Below, piece by piece: positions 42,075-51,268 of a stretch of DNA of 64,000 nt. How positions within the stretch are numbered: position 1 is the first letter of the stretch; every line of letters begins with the position of its first letter. The notes under the pieces are model-generated. The model saw nothing but the letters and a program-made list of their open reading frames with translations. It searched no databases and was not told the origin of the DNA. This DNA is from Cyanobium sp. WAJ14-Wanaka (GTDB taxonomy: Bacteria > Cyanobacteriota > Cyanobacteriia > PCC-6307 > Cyanobiaceae). The stretch is taken from NCBI RefSeq assembly GCF_024345375.1, contig NZ_JAGQAZ010000004.1, positions 33,912 through 97,911 of the forward strand. The letters are read 5' to 3'. A program made the position numbers and the translations under genes.

Positions 42075-44400
42075 GGCCGGAGCGTATCGCCAAGGGGCCG
42101 ATGATGGCGGTGTTGGCAAGCGCCATGGCGCAACCTTGAGCGACCTCTTTGGGCACCAACGCGAAGTCACCTTGGCCAAGGTCGCCCCCCTGGCCGATCG
42201 CTTGCGCCCCAAAACCCTCGACGACTTCGTTGGCCAGGAGGGGATCCTGGGGGAGGGGCGCCTGCTGCGCCGGGCAATAAGCGCCGATCGGGTCGGCAAC
42301 CTGATCCTGCATGGCCCGCCGGGGGTGGGCAAAACCACCCTGGCCAGGATCATCGCCGGCACCAGTCGGGCCCATTTCAGCAGCCTCAACGCCGTACTTG
42401 CGGGAGTGAAGGATCTACGCCTGGAGGTGGATGCGGCCAAGGAGCGGTTGGAGCGCCATGGCCTGCGCACCACCCTTTTCATCGATGAGGTGCACAGGTT
42501 CAACAGTGTCCAACAGGACGCCCTCCTCCCCTGGGTGGAGAACGGCACCCTCACCCTGATCGGCGCCACCACTGAAAATCCTTTTTTCGAGGTCAACAAG
42601 GCGTTAGTGAGTCGCTCACGCCTATTTCGGCTCCAACCCCTCGAGCGCCCCCACCTGCTGCAGTTGCTGCAGCGGGCCATCCGGGACCCGGAAGTGGGTT
42701 ACGGCAACAGGGCAGTGGTGATTAGCGAAGAGGCCGCAGCCCACCTGCTGGATGTGGCCGGTGGCGATGCCCGCAGCCTGTTAAACGCCCTGGAATTGGC
42801 CGTGGAGACCACCACCCCAGACAGCGAAGGGGTGATTGCAATTGATTTGGCCATCGCTGAGGAATCGATCCAGCAGCGGGCCGTTCTCTACGACAAACAG
42901 GGCGACGCCCACTTCGACACGATCAGCGCCTTCATCAAATCCCTGCGCGGCAGTGATCCCGATGCCGCCCTCTTCTGGTTAGCTCGCATGGTGGAGGCGG
43001 GTGAAAATCCCCGCTTCATCTTTCGGCGCATGCTGATCTCCGCCGGCGAAGACATCGGCCTGGCCGATCCCCAGGCGATTGTGGTGGTGGAAGCCTGCGC
43101 CGCGGCCTTTGAGCGGGTGGGTCTGCCTGAGGGCCTCTACCCCCTGGCCCAAGCAACGCTTTACCTTGCCGGCGCAGAAAAAAGCAACAGCCTGCTGGGC
43201 TTTTTTGATGCCCTCAAGAGCGTCAAGGCCACCTCCAAACAGCAGGTGCCAGCCCACCTGCGGGATGCCAATCGCGATGGCCAGGCCTTCGGCGATGGGG
43301 TGGGCTACCGCTACCCCCATGCCTACGCCGAGCACTGGGTGGCCCAGCAATACCTTCCCAAGGGCCTGCAGGGGGAGGTTTTCTGGCAGCCGGGCCAGCT
43401 GGGATGGGAAGGCCAGCAACGCCAGCGCCTTCAACAGCGTCGTGCCGCCCAGTTGGCTGCGGCCGCCGAAACTGCCGCCGACCAGGGCGATGTGCTGAGT
43501 AGCGGCCCGGCCGACCCCCATTTGGAGCGCTGGCTCCAACGCCAGGCCGCCGCCGAGGGCCAGCGCCTGGACCTACTGCGCCGCCGGCTTTGGCAGGGAG
43601 CCCAATGGCAACGCCACGATCGGGTGTTGATCCTGGAAGCCCAGTCGTTGCTGTGGGCCCTTGATCCGATGGAAGCCACGCCGGAGGGGCAGGTGGTGAT
43701 CACTGTTGGCGATAGCGCCTGCCAGGAGCGCCTAGGGGCCCAACTACAACTGCTCGACAGCCTGCGCAGGCCCGAGGTGCTGGTCTGCCCTTACGACGAC
43801 CCTGCCAGCCTGGCCCGCCAACTTGACCAGAACAACACCGACCCAAAGCAGCCTCGCTTTGAGTGGATTGCGGCCCGCCAGCCCTGGCGCCAACTGGGAC
43901 AAGACCCCCTGGGACAAGACCAACTAGTTGCCTGGCTGGCAAGCCTGCAGGCCCAGATCGTGCCCAAGGGCCAATGGCGCCTGCTTTTCAGCCACCCCCA
44001 GATCGGACCCGCTGCCGGCCTGCTGGCCCTGGAAAGGGAATCGGGCCAATCAAAATCAGGACAGGCCAAATCAAGACAGGCCCTAGAAGAGCTGGCCCGC
44101 CATGAGGGGGCCATGTTGCAGGCAGCCCAGGCCCCCCATCTCCGCGCCGCCGAATGGTTGCGCAAAAGGGGCTGGCAGGTCAGTGAGCAGGGCTGGCAGG
44201 AAAGCCTCAAGCTGGAGATCGGCCAAGGGCACCTGCAGCGCTGGCTTGCCCCCGGCAGCTCCTATCGCAGCCAAATGGAGGCCTTCCTCGGGTCAGAGAT
44301 TCCCAGCCAGCAGCTCAAGCAACTGGAAGCGGGCCTGGGCGCCAGGCTTCAGCAAACGATCCCCCAACAGCTAAACCACACCCTGCTGATTGCTAACTAG
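42073..44400 (+). CDS. rarA: RarA/MgsA-type AAA+ ATPase fused to a C-terminal extra domain
   Basis: A 775-residue protein. Residues about 1-440 are RarA: RLRPKTLDDFVGQEGIL, Walker A GPPGVGKTT, sensor TLFIDEVHRFNSVQQDALLPWVE, and the C-terminal tetramerisation part with EDIGLADPQA and YPHAYAEHWVAQQYLP. The remaining 300 or so residues look like a methyltransferase-fold domain (DRVLILEAQSLLWALDP, GQVVITVGDS). Such fusions are known in picocyanobacteria. RarA acts at stalled replication forks. A strong AAGGAGG at 42060-42066 supports the ATG at 42073. Confidence 0.9.
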   Translation: MAGAYRQGADDGGVGKRHGATLSDLFGHQREVTLAKVAPLADRLRPKTLDDFVGQEGILGEGRLLRRAISADRVGNLILHGPPGVGKTTLARIIAGTSRAHFSSLNAVLAGVKDLRLEVDAAKERLERHGLRTTLFIDEVHRFNSVQQDALLPWVENGTLTLIGATTENPFFEVNKALVSRSRLFRLQPLERPHLLQLLQRAIRDPEVGYGNRAVVISEEAAAHLLDVAGGDARSLLNALELAVETTTPDSEGVIAIDLAIAEESIQQRAVLYDKQGDAHFDTISAFIKSLRGSDPDAALFWLARMVEAGENPRFIFRRMLISAGEDIGLADPQAIVVVEACAAAFERVGLPEGLYPLAQATLYLAGAEKSNSLLGFFDALKSVKATSKQQVPAHLRDANRDGQAFGDGVGYRYPHAYAEHWVAQQYLPKGLQGEVFWQPGQLGWEGQQRQRLQQRRAAQLAAAAETAADQGDVLSSGPADPHLERWLQRQAAAEGQRLDLLRRRLWQGAQWQRHDRVLILEAQSLLWALDPMEATPEGQVVITVGDSACQERLGAQLQLLDSLRRPEVLVCPYDDPASLARQLDQNNTDPKQPRFEWIAARQPWRQLGQDPLGQDQLVAWLASLQAQIVPKGQWRLLFSHPQIGPAAGLLALERESGQSKSGQAKSRQALEELARHEGAMLQAAQAPHLRAAEWLRKRGWQVSEQGWQESLKLEIGQGHLQRWLAPGSSYRSQMEAFLGSEIPSQQLKQLEAGLGARLQQTIPQQLNHTLLIAN

Positions 44401-44987
44401 CGGCCCATGGCCCCCACCTGCAAAGAGGCCATCAAAAAGGCCAAATGGGCCAACACCGAATCACCGCACTGATCTGGGCAGACCGGGTCCGCTGTCTCCC
44501 TGCGGGCCCCGGCAGCCCTTTCAGGCAACTGGAAGCGCACCGGCAAGCCCGCCACCACCCCAGCCGCCGAAAGGGCGTCCTGGCGAGATGCTTTCAAAAT
44601 TGCCGCGCGCAGGCCAAGGCTTTTGAGGTTGGTGTTCAACCAAGGCGACCAACCCTGCACCTGCCTTTCAATCAGGCTGCGGCCAGAGGGCGAATCCAGA
44701 AATGCCGATACCTTTTCCACCCGCACCGAATAGACCTTGAGAAGGGCTGATCGGAGCTCGGCGGGGCTGTATTCCGTGCGATCTAGATCCTCAAGTAGGC
44801 GCCTATTGGTGACGGTTTTTTGACGCAGAAAACCAGTGAGCGCAGACCGGTCGTCGCTGGCCCCTGCAGTGGCACCAGTTACCGCCAAAGAGGGTGCAGG
44901 GGCCAGGCCTGCCCAGGCCAGCCATATCGCCCCAAATGCCCCTAGCCAAGCGCGGGAACCGCTGGCCGTCAGCCCCCTTCGCACCAT
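44397..44987 (-). CDS. Exported DUF1400-like protein
   Basis: A 196-residue protein with a signal peptide (AWLGAFGAIWLAWAGLAPAPSLA). The region RTEYSPAELRSALLKVYSVRVEKVSAFLDSPSGRSLIERQ and LRAAILKASRQD resembles the DUF1400 segment found at the N-terminus of some cyanobacterial alpha/beta hydrolases, here without a hydrolase domain. It overlaps the rarA 3' end by 4 nt (convergent). Confidence 0.6.
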   Translation of the reverse strand: MVRRGLTASGSRAWLGAFGAIWLAWAGLAPAPSLAVTGATAGASDDRSALTGFLRQKTVTNRRLLEDLDRTEYSPAELRSALLKVYSVRVEKVSAFLDSPSGRSLIERQVQGWSPWLNTNLKSLGLRAAILKASRQDALSAAGVVAGLPVRFQLPERAAGARRETADPVCPDQCGDSVLAHLAFLMASLQVGAMGR

Positions 44988-45002
44988 GGCGCTTGCCCTG
45001 CT

Positions 45003-45650
45003 TTAGGGGCCAAGGATAGGGGCCAGGGCTGGCGTCACCGCCGCCCAGAGCCAGCCGTTTTGCAGTCCCATGCGCGGACTCAGGGTCAGGCCCTCAACTC
45101 GGTGATGGAGCTGGCATTGCCGGTGATCAAAACACCAATGGGCCAGCTCCTCTGCCAGGGAACGGCGCCGCCACTTAATCGCCGCCTCCTTGGCTACCCA
45201 ACTGGTCAATACCGCCAACCGCAGCGCATCCCCCCCCAGCCCCCGCAGCTGGGCAGCCTCCTCTTTTGGATAGAACCTCTCCAACAGGGCCACCGCATCG
45301 AGGCGGCGGTCGGCCCGCTCGAGGTCCACACCAATCGGCTCGGGGCAATAGCCAATCAAAAGCCCATCGCCGCTGTGGCTCAAGCTCACCCAACCGCAGC
45401 CCTCCAGGAGCTGGGGCGCCTCACCGGGGGGGCTGTGCAGGGGCACCTGGGCGGGATCGCATCCCAACAGAGGAGCTAGCTGCTGGCGGACGGCCGCACG
45501 GCTCTGCCAATAGCGCCGCTGGCCGGGCGGGGCCAATCGACCACCCCAGGCCAATTCCTGGCTGGAGAGAATCGCCGCATCCACCTCCCCAAGGGGTTGG
45601 AGCCACAACCTCGGCCCAGGCTCCAGGATCGGTCGCCGCAACGCTTCCAA
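45003..45650 (-). CDS. 4'-phosphopantetheinyl transferase (Sfp/HetI type)
   Basis: About 215 residues with the family motifs GWVSLSHSGD, IGVDLERADRR and WVAKEAAIKW, which bind Mg and CoA. It attaches phosphopantetheine to acyl or peptidyl carrier proteins. No ATG precedes the domain except one at 45764, whose extension would run antisense through conserved bcp codons, so the TTG at 45650 is preferred. Diverges from bcp. Confidence 0.85.
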   Translation of the reverse strand: MEALRRPILEPGPRLWLQPLGEVDAAILSSQELAWGGRLAPPGQRRYWQSRAAVRQQLAPLLGCDPAQVPLHSPPGEAPQLLEGCGWVSLSHSGDGLLIGYCPEPIGVDLERADRRLDAVALLERFYPKEEAAQLRGLGGDALRLAVLTSWVAKEAAIKWRRRSLAEELAHWCFDHRQCQLHHRVEGLTLSPRMGLQNGWLWAAVTPALAPILGP

Positions 45651-45690
45651 GGGGACCCCTAGGCTCCAGCCATTGTTGCCCCCTGCAGAA

Positions 45691-46158
45691 ATGACCCTAA
45701 AAATCGGTGATCCGGCACCCGATTTCAGCCTGCCCAACCAGGAAGGCAGCCCTGTCAGCCTCAAGGACCTCCGGGGCCAGAGGGTGGTGATTTATTTCTA
45801 TCCCAAGGACGACACCCCCGGCTGCACCAAGGAAGCCTGCAATTTCCGGGACCAGTGGGCGATCTTCCAACAGCAGGGCATCCAGGTGCTGGGCATCAGC
45901 AAGGACGGGGCCGCCAGCCACGGCAAATTTGTGGTCAAATACAACCTCCCCTTCACCCTGCTCACTGACGCCGAGCCCTGCCCGGTGGCCGAGGCCTACG
46001 AAAGCTATGGGCTCAAAAAATTCATGGGCCGCGAATACATGGGCATGATGCGCCACACCTTTGTGGTGGATGCCGAGGGCAAGCTTGAGCTGATCTACCT
46101 GAAGGTGAAGGCCGAAGAAATGGCCGACCAAATCATCGGCGATCTGGGCCTGGCCTAA
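45691..46158 (+). CDS. bcp: Thioredoxin-dependent thiol peroxidase (Bcp/PrxQ)
   Basis: A 155-residue peroxiredoxin with GDPAPDFSLPNQEG and the peroxidatic Cys in YFYPKDDTPGCTKEACNFRD, the resolving Cys five residues later as in PrxQ. It reduces peroxides using thioredoxin. Overlaps the convergent coaX by 26 nt. Confidence 0.94.
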   Translation: MTLKIGDPAPDFSLPNQEGSPVSLKDLRGQRVVIYFYPKDDTPGCTKEACNFRDQWAIFQQQGIQVLGISKDGAASHGKFVVKYNLPFTLLTDAEPCPVAEAYESYGLKKFMGREYMGMMRHTFVVDAEGKLELIYLKVKAEEMADQIIGDLGLA

Positions 46159-46900
46159 GGGCAGCAAGGGCCTCTAGGGCCAGGTTGGGGGCCAGCCTGA
46201 GGCCAGCTGCCAGGGGCAAATTAGGTGCCAGGGTTTCACCCAGCAAAGATCGAACCAGGGGCTCCAACTCAGCCCCGTCGCCCCCCGTTAGCCAAAGCTG
46301 CAGTTCGAGCTGGCCAAGCCTGGCCTGGCTGGCTGCCGCCTCTATGGCTGCCGCCGAAATCGCCGCGGCCATGCCCCAGAGCACACCAGCTCGGAGTGCG
46401 GGCTCCGTCGATCGGGGCCAGCTCGACTCGGGATCCAGCAAGTTCAGGGCCGGTTCAGCATTGACCAGGGGCAACTGATCTGTGGCCGCCGCCAAACTGC
46501 GCCACTGCAGCTGGGCACCGGCCTGAAGCCTGCCGCCCGCAAAGTTGCCGTCGGCTCCAACCCGCGTGAGGCTCAGGGCCGTGCCCGCATCAGCCACTAA
46601 CACCGGCCGGCCTGGGCTTTGGCGCCAGGCCTGCCAGCCCACCAGGGCCCTATCCACCCCAAGCCAGGGCGGTGCCTGGCCCAGGGGCACGTCTTCAAGC
46701 CTGAGCCGCAGGGCCGGATCCAGATCGAGCGCTTGGCCCTGGATTTGATCTGGAACAGGGCCCACGGCGGCCCAGGCCACCAAGGGATCCAGCGGTGCTT
46801 CAGGAGCTCCATGGCCACAGCGCAGGTCGCCGGGCCTACCTAGCGCCCAATGCCAGCGACTGTTACCTATTAGTAGCCAGCGCCCGGCGCCCGTAGCCAC
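46133..46900 (-). CDS. coaX: Type III pantothenate kinase
   Basis: About 255 residues with the type III kinase layout: an N-terminal WLLIGNSRWHWAL phosphate loop (diverged from DxGNT), WLGVDRALVGWQAW, VLVADAGTALSLTRV and GGRLQAGAQLQWRSL. It catalyses the first step of coenzyme A synthesis. GTG 46900 is preferred: it starts 2 nt after the cysH stop, while ATG 46945 would overlap cysH by 43 nt. Confidence 0.87.
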   Translation of the reverse strand: MATGAGRWLLIGNSRWHWALGRPGDLRCGHGAPEAPLDPLVAWAAVGPVPDQIQGQALDLDPALRLRLEDVPLGQAPPWLGVDRALVGWQAWRQSPGRPVLVADAGTALSLTRVGADGNFAGGRLQAGAQLQWRSLAAATDQLPLVNAEPALNLLDPESSWPRSTEPALRAGVLWGMAAAISAAAIEAAASQARLGQLELQLWLTGGDGAELEPLVRSLLGETLAPNLPLAAGLRLAPNLALEALAALRPGPDRR

Positions 46901-46902
46901 CT

Positions 46903-47670
46903 TCAGATTCCTTCGCCCATCACACCGGGCAAGTGAATCCCGCATTCCTGTTTAAGGCCACCAAAACGGGTCGCCCTGCCACTGAGCTCCGCGCCATCGG
47001 GCGCACTGGAATGCCAATCACCCACGGTGGAGTAACCCTGCTCAAACAGGGGGTGCTGGGGCAGGCCATTTTCCTGCATGTAATAGAAAACATCCCGCTT
47101 GCTCCAGCTCAGCAGGGGCCGCAGCGACCAGCGCTCTCGCACCGGATCCAGAACCTGCATCGCATTGCGGTGATCGGTTTGGCGGCCACGCACGCCACTC
47201 GCCCAACAGGTAACTGCCAGGGCGTCGAGGGCCTGATCTAGGGGGTCAACCTTGCGAATGCGGTGATAGATGTTGAGATCCTCCACGGTTTCGGTTTGCC
47301 AGAGCCGACCATGCAGGGCCTCCATCCGGGCTGGGCTCATCACGGCCTGGGCCACATACAACTTCAGCTCCAGCTGCTGGCAAAGCTGCTCGGCGTATTG
47401 GTAGGTCTCGGGTGGCAGATAGCCGGTGTCAACCCAGATCACCTGTACTTGCTTGCCGGATGTCTGCGCCAGGCCGCTGACCATATGCAGCAACACAGCC
47501 GCCTGGATGCCAAAGCTGGTGGTGAGGGCAAAGCCATCGCCAAAGGTGGCCTGGGCCCAGACCAGGCGCTCCTGGGCGCCCAGGGGTTCCAGCCGGGTGC
47601 GTGCCTCCTCCAGATCGATCTGCCGACCTTGGCAATCAGAGGGATATCTGGGGGCTGGAACAGACACCAT
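46903..47670 (-). CDS. cysH: Phosphoadenylyl-sulfate reductase
   Basis: About 255 residues with TSFGIQAAVLLHMV (SGG-like loop), VIWVDTGYLPPETYQYAEQL, RKVDPLDQAL, RPLLSWSKRDVFYYMQ and the catalytic ECGIH near the C-terminus. It reduces PAPS to sulfite in assimilatory sulfate reduction. No extra CC motif pair was seen, favouring PAPS over APS use. ATG 47670 follows a TTG at 47673. Confidence 0.94.
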   Translation of the reverse strand: MVSVPAPRYPSDCQGRQIDLEEARTRLEPLGAQERLVWAQATFGDGFALTTSFGIQAAVLLHMVSGLAQTSGKQVQVIWVDTGYLPPETYQYAEQLCQQLELKLYVAQAVMSPARMEALHGRLWQTETVEDLNIYHRIRKVDPLDQALDALAVTCWASGVRGRQTDHRNAMQVLDPVRERWSLRPLLSWSKRDVFYYMQENGLPQHPLFEQGYSTVGDWHSSAPDGAELSGRATRFGGLKQECGIHLPGVMGEGI

Positions 47671-47738
47671 CAATCCATCATCCCTTGCCGCCCTGGCTCG
47701 TGGTTAGGGTTCAACCCGATGCACCGTAAAAGCCAGCG

Positions 47739-48956
47739 ATGACAGCCGCACCGGTGGTGATTGTGGGCGGTGGCTTCGGGGGGCTTTACACGGCCTTGGC
47801 CCTGGCAGCCCGCCGCGGCCATCCCCCAATCCTGCTGATTGAACCCAACGAGCGTTTTCTGTTTTTACCCCTGCTCTACGAACTGCTGAGCGGCGAGGTC
47901 CAGAGCTGGGAAATAGCCCCCCGCTACGACACCCTGCTGGCCGGCAAGGGGGTGGCCTGGCTCAAGGACCGGGTCAGTCGGATCGATGGCAATCTGCACA
48001 CAGTGGAGACAGCCTCGGGGCAAAAACTGCCCTACAGCCGCTTGGTGATTGCCACCGGAGCCCGGGTCAACAGCTTTGGCATTCCCGGCGTGGAAGAGCA
48101 TTGTTTGGGCTTCCGCAGCCTGGCGGATGTGGAGCAGCTCCAGGCCCTAGTGGCCCAGCTGCGGCGGACTCAAAGGCCCCTCCAGCGGCTGGCGGTGGTG
48201 GGAGCCGGCGCCAGCGGCGTGGAATTGGCCTGCAAATTGGCCGACAGCCTGGCGGGCAGTGCCGCAGTGGAACTAATTGAGCAAGGTGAAACCTTGCTAA
48301 CTGCGGCCAAATCCTTCAATCGAGAACAGGCCAACTTGGCCCTAGTGCGCAAAGACGTGCGCCTGCGCCTACGCACCCAGGTGGTGGGTGTGGCCGCAGG
48401 CCAGCTCAGCCTGCAAACCAGTGCAGCGGGGCAGGCAGGTGGCGCGGCAGGGCCGCTCTCCATTGAGAAACTGGCCGTAAACGGGGTGATCTGGACCGCC
48501 GGCCTCAAATTTGAGGCGCCCAGCATCGAGCCTCCGGCCGCCACAGATCGGAGGGGCCGCCTGCTTTGCCAGGCCGACCTCCAACTGCTGGGCCATCCGA
48601 ATCTTTTTGCCCTGGGAGATATCGCCCAGGTGGAGGGGGATGAGCCCTTGGCTGCCACCGCCCAGGTGGCTTTCCAACAGGCAGAAAACCTGGCCGCAAA
48701 TCTGCCAAAGTCGTTGGCGGGCGAAGCCCTAGAGCCTTTTCAATACAACGATCTCGGCGAAATGATGAGCCTCGGCGAAGGCGATGCTGCCCTCACCGGC
48801 GCAGGGCTCACCCTGGCCGGGCCGGCGGCCTTCCAATTGCGCCGGCTGGCCTACCTCTCCCGCCTACCCAGCAAGGGCCACCAACTCAGGGTGGCCACAG
48901 GCTGGCTGAGCAACACCAGCTGGCTGAGCAGTCTCAATTGGTTGGCCAAAAGCTGA
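47739..48956 (+). CDS. NAD(P)/FAD-dependent oxidoreductase, type II NADH dehydrogenase-like
   Basis: A 405-residue flavoprotein with an N-terminal FAD loop PVVIVGGGFGGLYTALAL, NERFLFLPLLYELLSGEV, a second loop LAVVGAGASGVELACKLAD, and NLFALGDIAQVEGDEPLAATAQVAFQQA. It fits NDH-2-type quinone reductases of thylakoid or plasma membrane. Its stop overlaps the next start (TGATG). Confidence 0.9.
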   Translation: MTAAPVVIVGGGFGGLYTALALAARRGHPPILLIEPNERFLFLPLLYELLSGEVQSWEIAPRYDTLLAGKGVAWLKDRVSRIDGNLHTVETASGQKLPYSRLVIATGARVNSFGIPGVEEHCLGFRSLADVEQLQALVAQLRRTQRPLQRLAVVGAGASGVELACKLADSLAGSAAVELIEQGETLLTAAKSFNREQANLALVRKDVRLRLRTQVVGVAAGQLSLQTSAAGQAGGAAGPLSIEKLAVNGVIWTAGLKFEAPSIEPPAATDRRGRLLCQADLQLLGHPNLFALGDIAQVEGDEPLAATAQVAFQQAENLAANLPKSLAGEALEPFQYNDLGEMMSLGEGDAALTGAGLTLAGPAAFQLRRLAYLSRLPSKGHQLRVATGWLSNTSWLSSLNWLAKS

Positions 48957-49582
48957 TGGGCCCACGCCCTGTCGCCGGCCTTCTGCTCGACGCCATGGGC
49001 ACCTTGATCGGGCTGCGCCAGTCGGTTGGCAGCACCTATGCGGCGCTGGCTGAACGCCATGGCATCCAGGTGGATGCTGCCGCCATCGACCGGGTTTTCC
49101 CCCAGGTTTATGGGGCCGCACCTCCCTTGGCCTTTCCAGGCCTCGGCAGCGAAGAACTGGCGGCGGCGGAACTGGCCTGGTGGGGCGATCGCATTGAAGA
49201 AGCCCTAGGCCAGCCGGTCAGCGGCGAATTGAAACGGGAGCTGTTTGAGCATTTTGGCGAACCCGAGCAATGGCGGACCTATCCCGAGGTGGCAAGCCAA
49301 TTGGAGAAATGGAAGGGCCGGGGCTTGAAATTGGCCGTTGTCAGCAATTTCGACCAGCGTCTCCATCGCCTACTCGAGGGCCTGGGCCTTAGCCAGTGGT
49401 TGGATGCGGTGGTGATCTCCAGTGCGGCAGGCGCCGCCAAGCCCGATCCGGCGCCCCTCCAGCAAGCCCTCAAACTTCTTGATCTGGCGGCCGACCAGGT
49501 GTGGCACGTGGGCGATAGTGCCGCCGACCAAGCCGCGGCAGCTGCTGCTGGCATTCGCTGTGTGCTGGTAAAACGCCCTTGA
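48956..49582 (+). CDS. HAD-superfamily hydrolase
   Basis: A 208-residue protein with motif I LLLDAMGTLIG (the second Asp replaced by Met-Gly, giving DAMGT), motif II VVSNFD, the Lys in SSAAGAAKPDP, and WHVGDSAADQAAAAAAG. The DxMGT form occurs in some HDHD3/REG-2-like family members. ATG 48956 overlaps the preceding stop. Its own stop overlaps hflX. Confidence 0.87.
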   Translation: MGPRPVAGLLLDAMGTLIGLRQSVGSTYAALAERHGIQVDAAAIDRVFPQVYGAAPPLAFPGLGSEELAAAELAWWGDRIEEALGQPVSGELKRELFEHFGEPEQWRTYPEVASQLEKWKGRGLKLAVVSNFDQRLHRLLEGLGLSQWLDAVVISSAAGAAKPDPAPLQQALKLLDLAADQVWHVGDSAADQAAAAAAGIRCVLVKRP

Positions 49583-51261
49583 AACAAGGTGTGCTGGCTG
49601 GCCGCACCGCAGGCCTTCGGCCCTCCCAGCGGCGGCGGTTGGAGCGGCTATGCCATCGCCGTCATCCGGAGGACGGAATTGCCGAACTGCTTTGCCTGCA
49701 GCGCCTAGCCGCTGAAGCCCGGGAGCTGGAACTGCCGATCAGCCTGGTGATCGATGGGCGGGGCATCGGCCGGTTGATCTGGGTGGGCCCCCTTGAGCAA
49801 TCCTCGCGCCTGCTCGACCACCTGGGCGGATCCAACCGCCGCCAAGGTTCCGAACTCCGGCTGGTGACCTGCTGCGGGCGCAGCAAGCAGCTCGAACCCG
49901 GCGACCAGGAAGGCGTGGTGGGGCTGGATATGGCCCCGAGGCTTTGGCTTCGCTACGGCGACAAACCAGGTTCGGGCGGCCAATGGCCAGCCCTACTGCT
50001 CAGCCCCCAGAGGGGCGAGGGCGATCCCTGGCCGCCCCTGGGAGCAGACGATCTGGCGGTTCTTTGTGCCACCAACCCGGCCAGCCTGGGGGCCGAGGAA
50101 AGCGCCGAGCGGCCAACCCACAAGGCCGTTGAGAATGGTCCAGAGCGGGTACTGCTGCTAGCCCTCACCCCGGGCGATCGGGGGGCAGCCCAACGGCTGA
50201 TTGGCGAATTGGAGGGGCTGGTGCGCAGCGCCGGCTCTGAACCGGTGGGAGTGGTCGAGCAGCGCCGCAGCCAGGTGTCAGCAAAAACTATTTGGGGGGA
50301 GGGCAAGGTGGCAGAAGCCGCCCTGGAGGCCCGCAGGCTTGGGGCCAGCCTGGTGGTCACCGACAGGGAACTGACCCCGGTGCAGGCCCGCAATCTGGAG
50401 AGGTTGCTGGATCTGCCCGTAAGCGATCGCAGTGAATTGATCCTAGACATCTTTGCCCAACGGGCCGCCAGTGCTGCAGGCCGGTTGCAGGTGGAATTGG
50501 CCCAGCTGCGCTATCGCCTGCCCCGGTTAAGTGGCCGGGGCCAAAGCCTCTCGCGCCAGGGGGGGGGCATTGGCACCCGCGGGCCCGGGGAAACCCAGCT
50601 GGAAAAAGATCGCCGCACGATCGCCGGCCGCCTCGAAAGGCTGCAGCGCGAGGTGGGCCAGCTAAGTGCCCACCGGGCGCGGCTAAGGCAAGGCCGCTCC
50701 CAACTGCGGCGCCTCGCCCTGGTGGGTTACACCAACGCCGGCAAGAGCTCCCTGCTCAATGCCCTCACCAAGGCCACGGGCCAGGACGCCGTTTTGGCCG
50801 AAAACAAACTTTTCGCCACCCTCGATCCCACCACCCGACGACTCGAGCTGCCCGACCCGGAGGGGGGAGCTACCACCCCGCTCCTGCTCACCGACACCGT
50901 GGGCTTCATTCGCGATTTGCCCCCGCCGCTTGTGGAGGCCTTTCGCTCCACCTTGGAGGAAACCCTGGAGGCCGATGGGCTGTTGATCGTGGTGGACCTC
51001 TCCGATCCAGCCTGGCCAGAACAGTGGCGCACCGTAAACGCCATCCTCGATTCCCTGGGCGCGAATTCCCCAAGGCGCCTCGTGGCCAACCAAATCGATC
51101 GCTGTCCGGGAACGGAACTGGATCGGGTCAAGGCCCTGGAGCCCGATGCCCTGTTCATCTCAGCCACCGAAGGGCTAGGGCTTGCCCACTTAAAAAGCCA
51201 ACTACGGCAATGGCTGGCCAACTGTGGCAGCATCGGGGATGGCGAACCTTTTATCTCCTAG
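49579..51261 (+). CDS. hflX: GTPase HflX
   Basis: A 560-residue ribosome-associated GTPase. N-terminal HflX domain with VSAKTIWGEGKVAEAALEA and LILDIFAQRAASAAGRLQVELAQLRYRLPRLSGRG; G domain with G1 GYTNAGKSSLLNAL, G3 DTVGFIRDLPP and G4 NQID. An extra N-terminal 180 or so residues precede the core, as in cyanobacterial forms. TTG start overlaps the HAD gene. Confidence 0.93.
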   Translation: MKQGVLAGRTAGLRPSQRRRLERLCHRRHPEDGIAELLCLQRLAAEARELELPISLVIDGRGIGRLIWVGPLEQSSRLLDHLGGSNRRQGSELRLVTCCGRSKQLEPGDQEGVVGLDMAPRLWLRYGDKPGSGGQWPALLLSPQRGEGDPWPPLGADDLAVLCATNPASLGAEESAERPTHKAVENGPERVLLLALTPGDRGAAQRLIGELEGLVRSAGSEPVGVVEQRRSQVSAKTIWGEGKVAEAALEARRLGASLVVTDRELTPVQARNLERLLDLPVSDRSELILDIFAQRAASAAGRLQVELAQLRYRLPRLSGRGQSLSRQGGGIGTRGPGETQLEKDRRTIAGRLERLQREVGQLSAHRARLRQGRSQLRRLALVGYTNAGKSSLLNALTKATGQDAVLAENKLFATLDPTTRRLELPDPEGGATTPLLLTDTVGFIRDLPPPLVEAFRSTLEETLEADGLLIVVDLSDPAWPEQWRTVNAILDSLGANSPRRLVANQIDRCPGTELDRVKALEPDALFISATEGLGLAHLKSQLRQWLANCGSIGDGEPFIS

Positions 51262-51268
51262 CTCGGCC

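Noticed and set aside
42075..42680. N-terminal extension of adaptor 2 by about 200 codons
   Set aside because: It runs antisense through the Walker A and Walker B region of rarA and precedes a good lipoprotein signal peptide; the signal peptide marks the true start.
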